Positions 47,268 through 53,334 of a stretch of DNA of 64,000 nucleotides are shown here, one piece after another. Below the pieces are notes generated by a model. That model worked only from the letters and a program-made list of their open reading frames with translations. It did not search any database and was not told where the DNA came from. The number at the start of each line of letters is the position of its first letter. Within the stretch, counting starts at the first letter, position 1. This DNA comes from UBA7672 sp041166025 (GTDB taxonomy: Bacteria > Pseudomonadota > Alphaproteobacteria > Caulobacterales > Hyphomonadaceae): the NCBI GenBank assembly GCA_041166025.1, contig JBEAMJ010000028.1:186001-250000 (forward strand). The letters run 5' to 3'. The translations under genes and the position numbers were made by a program.

Positions 47268-47296
47268 TTGACGTCGCCACGATCCGCGACGATATC
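47268..47296 (+). promoter_or_regulatory. Probable sigma-70 promoter of a short transcript
   Basis: TTGACG (47268-47273), 17 bases, then GATATC (47291-47296). The spacing is ideal. A perfect nine-base-pair hairpin (TCGCCGGAC / GTCCGGCGA, 47306-47330) begins where the RNA would start, and a terminator lies at 47469-47502, so the whole forms a unit of about 200 bases. Confidence 0.5.
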
Positions 47297-47347
47297 CCGC
47301 TCCCTTCGCCGGACGATGGTGGTCCGGCGACAACCGAGAGCGCCGAC

Positions 47348-47440
47348 ATGCGATGCATGCTCGACAATCTGAAATGGGACGCCCCGTGGTTCGCACAGGG
47401 CTGCCCGTGCACGCGCTCCGGCGGAGGAGGAATGGCTTAG
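47348..47440 (+). CDS. Possible 30-residue small ORF inside the short transcript
   Basis: ATG 47348 opens a 30-codon frame (MRCMLDNLKWDAPWFAQGCP...) ending at TAG 47438-47440, with a weak GAGAG site 12 bases upstream. The peptide has two Trp and three Cys (one C-P-C), which is unusual and could suit metal binding or a leader-peptide role. It matches nothing I recognise. The transcript could equally be a non-coding RNA whose terminator stem is at 47469-47502. Confidence 0.25.
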   Translation: MRCMLDNLKWDAPWFAQGCPCTRSGGGGMA

Positions 47441-47468
47441 GGCCACTCCACAGTTCGATCTTGTCGAA

Positions 47469-47502
47469 CCCCTCCCGAGCCCACGCTGCGGAGGGGTTTT
47501 TT
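47469..47502 (+). terminator. Rho-independent terminator before the Y-RNA array
   Basis: Stem CCCCTCC / GGAGGGG with a 14-base loop and six T directly after, followed by GTTTT. It closes the short 47.3 kb transcript and separates it from the RNA array that begins about 55 bases later. The flanks (CGAACC before, TTTTTTGTT after) echo the terminator at 3461-3490. Confidence 0.85.
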
Positions 47503-47557
47503 GTTTTCCGCCCCTTCTCCAGCATCTGAACGGGAAACAGAGGAGAATTTTTCTTAC

Positions 47558-47625
47558 TCCAGGTGGTGAAGACGCGGATTCCTTCGTTTCGACAGCGCCA
47601 AAGACCGCATCAAACGCTCCCTGGA
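47558..47625 (+). ncRNA. Y RNA-like unit Y1 (short, no cargo module)
   Basis: A self-closing RNA of 68 bases. Helix I: TCCAGG (47558-47563) pairs with CCTGGA (47620-47625); T64 is the bulged base; GG (65-66) pairs with TC (618-619) through one wobble. The internal loop TGAA (567-570) faces AAACGC. Helix II: GACGCGG (571-577) with CCGCATC (605-611), with one C-A mismatch. The apical part is only 27 bases and keeps CTTCG. It lacks the GTTCCCCG motif found in the other units, so it is the most divergent member. Confidence 0.6.
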
Positions 47626-47631
47626 AACCAT

Positions 47632-47830
47632 TGTCGGTGGTGAAGAGTACGGATACTTCGCTCCAAACGAGACCGCTCCGCCACAAAAGTGGTCGCGGTT
47701 CAACCGGCATCAGTTGCGTACCGTGGAGGCGCCCGCCGCAATGGGCGTCGCGACGCGGGCTGCGGGCCGCGCTGGCAACAGCACTGCCTTGCGCAACGGT
47801 TGTCGTTTCCGTCTCGCCTGTTCCCCGACA
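47632..47830 (+). ncRNA. Y RNA-like unit Y2 (large, degenerate cargo)
   Basis: Helix I: TGTCGG (47632-47637), bulged T638, GG (639-640), pairing with CCCCGACA (47823-47830). Internal loop TGAA / GCCTGTT. Helix II: GAG-T-ACGGA (645-653) with TCCGTCTC (808-815), the extra T bulged. The conserved ACTTCGCT follows. The 150-base interior has several hairpins, and GGTCGCGGTTCAACC (47691-47705) looks like a decayed T-arm, matching the same position in Y3, but no D-arm or acceptor stem can be drawn. Confidence 0.7.
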
Positions 47831-47835
47831 TCCCC

Positions 47836-48002
47836 TTTGCCGAACGGTGGTGAAGAGGTCTGGTACTTCGCTCTTAACGACGTGGTCGCGGGTTCGACTC
47901 CCGCCAGGCAGAAATGCCTGTAGCTCAGCGGTAGAGCACGTGCTGCAAGGCCCTCGCGGGCCTGGTAGCGTTCCAGGTCTCGCCTGTTCCCCGTTCTGCA
48001 AA
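47836..48002 (+). ncRNA. Y RNA-like unit Y3 with circularly permuted tRNA module
   Basis: Helix I: TTTGCCGAACGG (47836-47847) pairs with CCGTTCTGCAAA (47991-48002) with one mismatch, bulged T848, GG with CC. Internal loop TGAA / GCCTGTT. Helix II: GAGGTCTGG (47855-47863) with CCAGGTCTC (47973-47981), nine pairs including two wobbles. Then ACTTCGCT, and a permuted tRNA-like module (47878-47943) whose acceptor stem is closed by a GAAA tetraloop. A further hairpin GGCCC-TCGC-GGGCC (47949-47962) precedes the return strand. This is the best-paired member of the array. Confidence 0.82.
47878..47943 (+). other. Circularly permuted tRNA-like module of Y3
   Basis: Order of parts: anticodon-stem 3' strand CGACG (47878-47882), five-base variable region TGGTC, T-arm GCGGG-TTCGACT-CCCGC (47888-47904), acceptor 3' strand CAGGCA, GAAA tetraloop (47911-47914), acceptor 5' strand TGCCTG, TA (positions 8-9), D-arm GCTC-AGCGGTA-GAGC (47923-47937), A26, and CGT pairing back to ACG. 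All elbow residues (GG of the D-loop, TTC of the T-loop) are present. There is no anticodon loop; the anticodon stem opens into the Y stem. Confidence 0.8.
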
Positions 48003-48008
48003 TCCACT

Positions 48009-48120
48009 TGGCGGTGGTGAAGGGACCGCGTTCTTCGCAAGGGCGAAATGCTGGCGTGGCCTCCACGCAGAGCGCGCTTCCTCCGCAAGGAGGGCCCGCG
48101 GGCCCGACTGTTCCCCGCCA
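48009..48120 (+). ncRNA. Y RNA-like unit Y4 (hairpin cargo, no tRNA features)
   Basis: Helix I: TGGCGG (48009-48014), bulged T015, GG, pairing with CCCCGCCA (48113-48120). Internal loop TGAA / GACTGTT. Helix II: GGGACCGCG (48022-48030) with CGCGGGCCC (48097-48105), one A-G mismatch. Cargo is a row of simple hairpins: TTCGC/GCGAA, GCGTGG/CCACGC and CCTCC-GCAA-GGAGG. No T-loop or D-loop is present, so the Ro-binding stem is kept while the effector module differs. Confidence 0.75.
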
Positions 48121-48127
48121 TCCAGCA

Positions 48128-48264
48128 TCAGCCGGTGGTCAAGGTTGCCGACACTTCGCCTGCAGCGCGGGAGTGGCGGGTTCGAAACCCGCCCGATCCA
48201 GCATCCCGGACCTGCAACTTGATGGTAAAGCGGCTTGCATTGGCCCGGGACGTTCCCCGACTGG
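48128..48264 (+). ncRNA. Y RNA-like unit Y5 with decayed permuted tRNA module
   Basis: Helix I: CAG-C-CGG (48129-48135), bulged T136, GG, pairing with CCCCGACTG (48255-48263) with one C-A mismatch; T128 can wobble with G264. The internal loop is TCAA against about eight bases. Helix II is weak: GG-TT-GCC (48143-48149) with GGCCC (48242-48246). The T-arm is perfect (GCGGG-TTCGAAA-CCCGC, 48176-48192). The acceptor strands CCGATCC and GGACCTG pair at five of seven positions, the joint reads AGCA in place of ACCA, and the D-arm (CTT-GATGGTA-AAG) has three pairs. Confidence 0.65.
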
Positions 48265-48314
48265 ACCTGGACGACAACAAACCATTTCGTGCGTCGGCAA
48301 CGATGCGCGAAGAC

Positions 48315-48463
48315 CAGGCCGGTCGGTGGTGAAGAGCACCGATACTTCGCTTGGGGCGACGAGGACGCAGGTTCGAATCCTGCCGGGCCGACCAGCTGAC
48401 GGCCCGTAGCTCAGCGGATAGAGCGCGTTTACGTGCGGTCTCGCATGTTCCCCGGCCGGCCTG
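48315..48463 (+). ncRNA. Y RNA-like unit Y6 with complete permuted tRNA module and encoded ACCA
   Basis: Helix I: CAGGCCGGTCGG (48315-48326) pairs with CCGGCCGGCCTG (48452-48463), one T-G wobble, bulged T327, GG (328-329) with CC. Internal loop TGAA / GCATGTT. Helix II: GAG-C-ACCG (48334-48341) with CGGTCTC (48436-48442), the C bulged at the position where Y2 has its T. ACTTCGCT follows, then the permuted tRNA module 48357-48429. The unit ends 30 bases before the first possible codon of the TROVE gene. Confidence 0.85.
48357..48429 (+). other. Circularly permuted tRNA-like module of Y6, with ACCA in the joint
   Basis: Order of parts: stem strand CGACG (48357-48361), variable AGGAC, T-arm GCAGG-TTCGAAT-CCTGC (48367-48383), acceptor 3' strand CGGGCCG (48384-48390), then ACCA (48391-48394) and GCTGA, acceptor 5' strand CGGCCCG (48400-48406) pairing at all seven positions, TA, D-arm GCTC-AGCGGATA-GAGC (48409-48424), G26, and CGTT pairing back to GACG. 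If cut after ACCA and before the 5' strand it would present a normal tRNA acceptor end. No anticodon loop is present. Confidence 0.85.
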
Positions 48464-48493
48464 ACTTCTGGCGCAAAGATTGATGTAGAACTG

Positions 48494-49705
48494 TTGGAAG
48501 ATCAGTTTTACGAGGACGGCGTCTCCATCGCAGACCGTATCGGCAAGCTCGTGGCGCTGGTCGAGCCCGAGACGGTCGCCGCAATGGCGATTGGCGCACG
48601 CGAAGATATGAAACTGCGCCATGCCCCGCTTCTTCTCGTGCGCGAAATGGCGCGCCATGAGGGCCACAAGGCCCTCGTCGCGGCGACGCTCGAACGCATT
48701 GTCCAACGTCCCGACGAACTCACCGAGTTCCTGGCGATCTACTGGGCAGATGCGCTTGGACCGATGCAGCAACGCAAGCGCGCAGCTGTGTCGGCGCAGG
48801 TCAAGAAGGGCCTTGCGCATGCGTTGACCAAGTTCGACGCCTACCAGCTTGCCAAGTACGACCGCGACGGCGCCGTGCGGATTCGCGATGTGCTGTTCCT
48901 GACCCATGCCAAGCCGAAAGATGCGACGCAGGAAAAAGTCTGGAAGGAGCTGGTCGACGGCAAGCTGGCCGCACCGGATACCTGGGAGGTTGCTCTCTCG
49001 GGCGGGGCAAACAAGCGCGAGACGTTCGAGCGCCTTATCGCCGAGCGCAAGCTTGGCGCGCTCGCTCTTCTGCGCAACCTCCGCGGCATGCTCGCGGCGG
49101 GGGTGAAGAAGCAGGCGATCGCCCGAGCGCTGGAGGACATGCGGACCGACCGCGTGCTGCCCTACCGATTCATCGCGGCGGCGCAACACGCGCCCGATCT
49201 CGAGCCGGAGCTGGAGCACGCGATGTTCCGCGCAATCGAGGGGCATGCTCGCCTGCCCGGCCAGACGCGTATCCTGGTTGATGTCTCGGGCTCGATGGAT
49301 GCGCAGATTTCTGCGCGCTCTGAGATGCGCCAACTCGATGCGGCCTGCGGCCTCGCCGTTCTCGCGCGCGAGATCTGCGAGGACGTGGAGATCTTCACGT
49401 TCTCGAACGAGGTGAAGAAGGTTCCGCCCCGTCGTGGCTTCGCCCTGCGCGACGCCATCGTCAAATCCCAGCCGCATGGCGGCACGGAGCTTGGCAAGGC
49501 AGTAGCGCAGGTCGACCAGAAGGCCACGCGCCTCATCGTCTTCACTGACGAGCAGGCGCATGATCCGGTCGGCGCACCGAAAGGCCTTGGCTACATGGTC
49601 AACGTCGCCTCCTATCAGCACGGCGTCGGCCATGGGCCGTGGCGCCGCATCGACGGGTTCAGCGAGAAGATTCTCGACTGGATCATCGCGATGGAAGGTG
49701 ATTGA
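48494..49705 (+). CDS. TROVE domain protein (Ro60/Rsr orthologue), N-terminus unclear
   Basis: A 403-codon frame. Residues 1-240 are the HEAT-like TROVE ring (EDQFYEDGVSIADRIGKL, LRHAPLLLVREMAR, VIQRPDEL-type IVQRPDELTEFLAIYW, KKGLAHALTKFDAYQLAKYDRDGAVRIRDVLFLTHAKP), and residues 255-403 a von Willebrand A domain with an intact MIDAS (DVSGSMD, about 263). Ro proteins bind misfolded RNA and Y RNAs and can hand RNA to PNPase. The only usual start in frame is TTG 48494, with no ribosome site; a stop lies at 48419-48421. Relatives that I recall carry a few dozen more residues before the L-W-E-D-x-F-Y-E-x-G motif, where the Trp is missing here. The Y6 unit ends 30 bases upstream. Confidence 0.88.
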   Translation: MEDQFYEDGVSIADRIGKLVALVEPETVAAMAIGAREDMKLRHAPLLLVREMARHEGHKALVAATLERIVQRPDELTEFLAIYWADALGPMQQRKRAAVSAQVKKGLAHALTKFDAYQLAKYDRDGAVRIRDVLFLTHAKPKDATQEKVWKELVDGKLAAPDTWEVALSGGANKRETFERLIAERKLGALALLRNLRGMLAAGVKKQAIARALEDMRTDRVLPYRFIAAAQHAPDLEPELEHAMFRAIEGHARLPGQTRILVDVSGSMDAQISARSEMRQLDAACGLAVLAREICEDVEIFTFSNEVKKVPPRRGFALRDAIVKSQPHGGTELGKAVAQVDQKATRLIVFTDEQAHDPVGAPKGLGYMVNVASYQHGVGHGPWRRIDGFSEKILDWIIAMEGD

Positions 49706-49766
49706 TCTGCCGCCTCTCCCCGGAACGGGAGAGGCGGTTTACGCTTGATCCGCCGGAGAAGCCTTG

Positions 49767-50438
49767 ATGAAGCCCCGCGAGCGCATCGCCACCGCCAGAG
49801 TCCCGGGCGGCGTTGAACTTCGCCTCGAGCGCCATGGCGACGACCACATGATTATGGTCGACAGCAACGAATTGATGAGCAGCCGTGTCGGCGGATCGGA
49901 GGAAGCTCTGGCCACAATGACCTGCGACCGCCTGCCGGATCTCCACGCGCCATGCCTCCTCATCGGCGGCTATGGCATGGGCTTTACCCTGCGCGCCGCC
50001 TTGGGCAGGCTCGGGCCGAACGCACACATCACCGTAGCAGAACTCGTTCCCGAGATCATCGCCTGGGCGCGCGGCCCCATGGCGACGCTTACTGCGGGCT
50101 GCCTCGACGATCCACGCGTGAGGCTGGTATCCGGCGATGTGGCCACGGCAATCAATGCAGGGCCGGCCCGCTTTGATGCCATACTCCTCGACGTCGACAA
50201 CGGGCCTTCGGGTCTTGTCCGCGCCGCCAATGATGGGCTCTATGCGGTCAGAGGCCTTGCCGCGGCGAGTGCCGCGCTGCGCCCCGGCGGCATCCTCGCG
50301 ATCTGGTCCGCCGCCCCTGACGCAGCCTTCACCAAACGGCTGAAACACGCGGGCTTCACGGTCGAGGAAGTCACCGTCCGCGCCCGCAGCAACGGCAAGG
50401 GCCCGCGCCATACGATCTGGTTTGCCAGCAAGGGTTGA
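49767..50438 (+). CDS. Spermidine synthase-like SAM-dependent methyltransferase
   Basis: A 223-residue Rossmann-fold protein. The SAM motif I is CLLIGGYGMGFTLRAALGRLG (about residues 62-80), motif II is TVAELVPEIIAWARG, and motif post-II is DAILLDVDNGPSGLVRAANDGLY. This resembles spermidine-synthase-like methyltransferases lacking the polyamine-binding residues. The substrate is unknown. ATG 49767 has GGAG at eight bases. It converges with rlmJ with one base between the stop codons. Confidence 0.75.
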   Translation: MKPRERIATARVPGGVELRLERHGDDHMIMVDSNELMSSRVGGSEEALATMTCDRLPDLHAPCLLIGGYGMGFTLRAALGRLGPNAHITVAELVPEIIAWARGPMATLTAGCLDDPRVRLVSGDVATAINAGPARFDAILLDVDNGPSGLVRAANDGLYAVRGLAAASAALRPGGILAIWSAAPDAAFTKRLKHAGFTVEEVTVRARSNGKGPRHTIWFASKG

Positions 50439-50439
50439 T

Positions 50440-51354
50440 CTACTGCGCCGACGGGCTTTCCACCCGCCATCCGGCGCCCTCGCCCTGCTTCATCACCTCA
50501 CAAAGCCACGGCAACGCCGCGCGCAGGTGCTCAGCAACCCCGAACGGCGCGTTGGCGATCACGACGCCGGCGCCGGCGAGCTTTCCCTCGCCGAGCGCAC
50601 GCACCCAGAGATCGGCGACAAGGATTTTCTCGGGCGCGATGGCGCCCGACTCGATGAGCATCGTGGCAAGTTCACCATCGAACGCTGTGACCTGCTCGTG
50701 GTGCTTGATCGGGCGCCAGAAGATGTAGACCCCCTGCGGCCAGCGTTTCACGCCCGCGCGCGCAGCCTTCAGCATCCAGTCGAAATCTGCCTTACGCGTC
50801 GCCGTGCCTGCCTCGAAGGGCGGATCGACCAGAACCAGCCCACGCCGCTCCGGGGGCGGCAGAAAGGCAGGCAACGCTTCGAAGCCATCGCGCTGCTCGA
50901 TCTTTACACGCCTGTCGCGGCCCATGGCCTCGCGCAGAAGTTCGCAGCTGCCCTCGTGCAGCTCGCACAGGCGCAGCGCATCTTCCCCCCGCGCCATACG
51001 CTGAGCGATGAAGGGAGAACCGGGGTAGTGTTTCAGGCCTGCCGCGTTCATGCCGCGGATAATGTTGAGCCACGGCGCAAGCGCGTTCCGGACAGCCTGC
51101 GGCGCGCCGCGCTCGACATCCCAGACCCTGCCCACACCATCGCGCCATTCGGGGCTACGGCCCGCTTCCTCGCTTTCGAGGTCGTAGACGCCGATCCCGG
51201 CATGCGTGTCGATGTAGCGATAGGGCGCGGGCTTCTGACTGAGGCGGTCAAAGCAGAGGGCCAGCGCCACGTGCTTGACCACGTCGGCGAAGTTTCCCGC
51301 ATGAAAGGCGTGGCGGTAATTCAGGTTACGCTCCTGGCCCAACATATGACGCAC
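50440..51354 (-). CDS. rlmJ: 23S rRNA (adenine-2030-N6)-methyltransferase
   Basis: A 304-residue RlmJ/ComJ protein. The N-terminal NYRHAFHAGNFADVVKHVAL and YIDTHAGIGVYDL, and the catalytic VLVDPPFE (DPPF motif of N6-adenine methyltransferases) are all present. It modifies A2030 of 23S rRNA. The GTG at 51354 has AAGGAG at nine bases; an ATG at 51345 is further from it. Length fits the family. Confidence 0.93.
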   Translation of the reverse strand: MRHMLGQERNLNYRHAFHAGNFADVVKHVALALCFDRLSQKPAPYRYIDTHAGIGVYDLESEEAGRSPEWRDGVGRVWDVERGAPQAVRNALAPWLNIIRGMNAAGLKHYPGSPFIAQRMARGEDALRLCELHEGSCELLREAMGRDRRVKIEQRDGFEALPAFLPPPERRGLVLVDPPFEAGTATRKADFDWMLKAARAGVKRWPQGVYIFWRPIKHHEQVTAFDGELATMLIESGAIAPEKILVADLWVRALGEGKLAGAGVVIANAPFGVAEHLRAALPWLCEVMKQGEGAGWRVESPSAQ

Positions 51355-51447
51355 TTATCATTGCTCCTTCGACGATGAAACTTGCGCACGCCAGCGAACT
51401 TCCTAAGTGCTTGTTCAGCCAGACATTCAAGCCAACCGGAGCCCGCC

Positions 51448-51801
51448 TTGCCGCTATTTCTCTGCCCAAACGACAACTCGCAGATGCAGAAGATCTCGCG
51501 CGAGGGCGTCGACATCGACATCTGTCCCAGCTGCAAGGGCGTCTGGCTTGACCGAGGCGAGCTGGACAAGCTGCTCGTCGCCGAGCGCGAGGAATCAGAA
51601 AAATCGGTGCAGGCGCATCGCCGCTTCCAGGAAGAGGTAAAGAGCTTCGAGCGCAATCCGGATGAATGGAAGCGCACGCACAAGTACGACGACGATCGCA
51701 AGCGGTATCGCTACGACGGCGACGACGACTATGACGACGACGACAAGTATCGTCGGCGCAAGCGCCGGGGCGGGTTCGATCTGTTCGACATCTTCGACTG
51801 A
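51448..51801 (+). CDS. Zinc-ribbon (zf-TFIIB) protein
   Basis: A 117-residue protein. Residues 4-40 form a TFIIB-type zinc ribbon: LCPNDNSQM...ICPSCKGVWLDRGELDKL, with CPxD and CPSC pairs as the zinc ligands. The C-terminal half is highly charged, with alternating Asp/Tyr and Arg/Lys runs (DDDYDDDDKYRRRKRRGG). The function is unknown. TTG 51448 has CGGAG at seven bases; the longer frame to 51382 lacks support. Confidence 0.75.
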   Translation: MPLFLCPNDNSQMQKISREGVDIDICPSCKGVWLDRGELDKLLVAEREESEKSVQAHRRFQEEVKSFERNPDEWKRTHKYDDDRKRYRYDGDDDYDDDDKYRRRKRRGGFDLFDIFD

Positions 51802-52566
51802 TCAGTCGCCGAAACCCGGGTCCGTGTGATCCGGGTTGAAACCGAGGCGCCCGACAGTGGTGTTGAGCCCGCCGAGGCTTGCAGCCCCGCCCGCCATTGC
51901 CGCCATTTGCCCGCGATCGTCAGCCGACCCTGGTGGGGCTTTGGCGACGCTGCGCGTGCCGTTGCCGGAGATCCATTCCCCGCCCTCGCATCCGACCTTC
52001 CAGCGGCATGTCGGCATGTACTCGGCAAAGTGCTGCGCCAGCTCCTGCTTCGACCGAGGCGTCATGGAATCCATCGTTCCGACGCGGGCAGCCCAGTTAT
52101 CCACGCAGTGCTTCGGCTTCTTGCCGATCTTCGCCTCGCAGGGATTGCCGTAGGCGAGAGCATCGAGGCCCTTCGCGCCGCCTGGCAGCAGGATCTCTGG
52201 TGGCAGGTACTCGCCGCCGGGCTCTGCTGAGCTTGCGGCCGAGGTGGTTGTGCCTGCACGCTTCTGTCTGCGCGGGTCAGGCGGCGTCTCGCCGGACGCT
52301 TTCGGCGCCGGGGCAGGCGCACGTGGCGGCGACACGCCGGCGCTGAGTTCCGGCTCAGGCTCGGGCACGGCGGCGACCGGCACGAAGGTCAGCTCCATAA
52401 GTTCGGGCGGACGCGGGCGCGGCGCGTCGATGGCAGCAGCCGAACCGAGCACGCTGGCGATCACGGCAATGAGGCCAAAATGAACGGCCACGGACCCAGC
52501 CGCAGGTCCAAGCCTGCGCCAGCCGGGCCAGACCGCAAGCTGATCAATGCGCTCCCGCAATCCCAT
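51802..52566 (-). CDS. Hypothetical protein with TonB-like N-terminus
   Basis: A 254-residue protein with one N-terminal transmembrane helix (about residues 20-43), a Pro-rich periplasmic stretch (EPEPELSAGVSPPRAPAPAPK) reminiscent of TonB, and a C-terminal domain with four cysteines (PCEAK, KHCVDN, PTCRWKVGCEGG). No TonB C-terminal motif is present. The function is unknown. It converges with the zinc-ribbon gene, the stop codons being adjacent. Confidence 0.6.
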   Translation of the reverse strand: MGLRERIDQLAVWPGWRRLGPAAGSVAVHFGLIAVIASVLGSAAAIDAPRPRPPELMELTFVPVAAVPEPEPELSAGVSPPRAPAPAPKASGETPPDPRRQKRAGTTTSAASSAEPGGEYLPPEILLPGGAKGLDALAYGNPCEAKIGKKPKHCVDNWAARVGTMDSMTPRSKQELAQHFAEYMPTCRWKVGCEGGEWISGNGTRSVAKAPPGSADDRGQMAAMAGGAASLGGLNTTVGRLGFNPDHTDPGFGD

Positions 52567-52623
52567 CGTCCCGGACTATGAACAGATCCGGCGTCTGGAC
52601 GAAACGATGAATTCTGCCCCGGC

Positions 52624-53247
52624 CTAGAGAATTTCGGCGTGCGAGGTCACAATCTTGCCTACAAGGCCGTAGGCAAGGGCCTGTTCTGCGCTCATCCAGT
52701 AGTCGCGGTCGGTGTCCTTCTTGATCTGTTCGAGAGCCTGGCCTGTCGCCGCCGCGAAGATCTTGTTGAGACGCTCACGCATGCGGATGATCTCGCGAGC
52801 CTGGATCTCCACATCGGAGGCCTGGCCGCCCACGCCGCCACGAGGCTCGTGCAGCAGGAAGCGGGTGTTGGGCAGACAGAACCGGTTCTCCTTCTTGCCT
52901 GCCGCATAGATCAGCGCGCCCGCCGAAGCGCACCATCCCGTTCCGAGAATCTTCACCGGCGCGCGCACGAACTTGATCATGTCGTGGATCATGTCGCCGC
53001 TTTCGACATGTCCGCCCGGCGAGGACAGCACAAGAAGGATCGGCTTGTCGCTGACAGCGGAATAGCCGAGGAGCTGGGCGCAGACCGAGCGCGCGATCTT
53101 GTCGTTGATCTCGCCTGTCAGCAGGATCGTGCGGGCGTCGAACAGCGCCTTCTCAAGTTGCGAAGAGGTGCTCTCCTCCTTCTTCGACTCGGGGCTTTCG
53201 CCCTCATCGTCCTCGTCGAGATGGAAGAAGTCGGGGCGATTCATCAT
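52624..53247 (-). CDS. ClpP-type serine protease
   Basis: A 207-residue member of the ClpP/crotonase fold. The triad is complete: Ser109 in GTGWCASAGALIY, His133 in RFLLHEPRGG, and Asp182 in DTDRDYWMSAEQALAYGLVGKI. LLVLSSPGGHVESGDMIHDMI is the oxyanion region. An acidic/serine-rich N-terminal extension (residues 8-30) and the changed context of the active Ser (CASAG instead of AASMG) set it apart from the housekeeping ClpP, suggesting a second paralogue. It is a single-gene unit, not next to a Clp ATPase. Confidence 0.85.
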   Translation of the reverse strand: MMNRPDFFHLDEDDEGESPESKKEESTSSQLEKALFDARTILLTGEINDKIARSVCAQLLGYSAVSDKPILLVLSSPGGHVESGDMIHDMIKFVRAPVKILGTGWCASAGALIYAAGKKENRFCLPNTRFLLHEPRGGVGGQASDVEIQAREIIRMRERLNKIFAAATGQALEQIKKDTDRDYWMSAEQALAYGLVGKIVTSHAEIL

Positions 53248-53334
53248 GGCAACTCCGATGGCGCGAACCCGCCATAGGTGGCGGTCCGCGCGGCCCCGGT
53301 CAATGGCCGCCCTACCTCATTGAACCGCCAAGAG

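Noticed and set aside
47628..48409. Several open frames of 60-130 codons on both strands through the array
   Set aside because: They have no good start signals or domains and overlap the paired RNA structure.
47881..48430. Ordinary tRNA genes
   Set aside because: T-arms and D-arms are present but in permuted order, and no anticodon loop can be drawn between them. They belong to the Y RNA-like units.
47558..48463. CRISPR array or simple tandem repeat
   Set aside because: The recurring GGTGGTGAAG motifs are spaced 74, 210, 167, 121 and 191 bases apart, and only short pieces repeat. The conserved feature is pairing, not a direct repeat with uniform spacers.
48128..49633. A 501-codon open frame on the minus strand across the TROVE gene and Y5-Y6
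   Set aside because: The TROVE protein on the other strand has unmistakable conserved motifs. The antisense protein has no recognisable domain.
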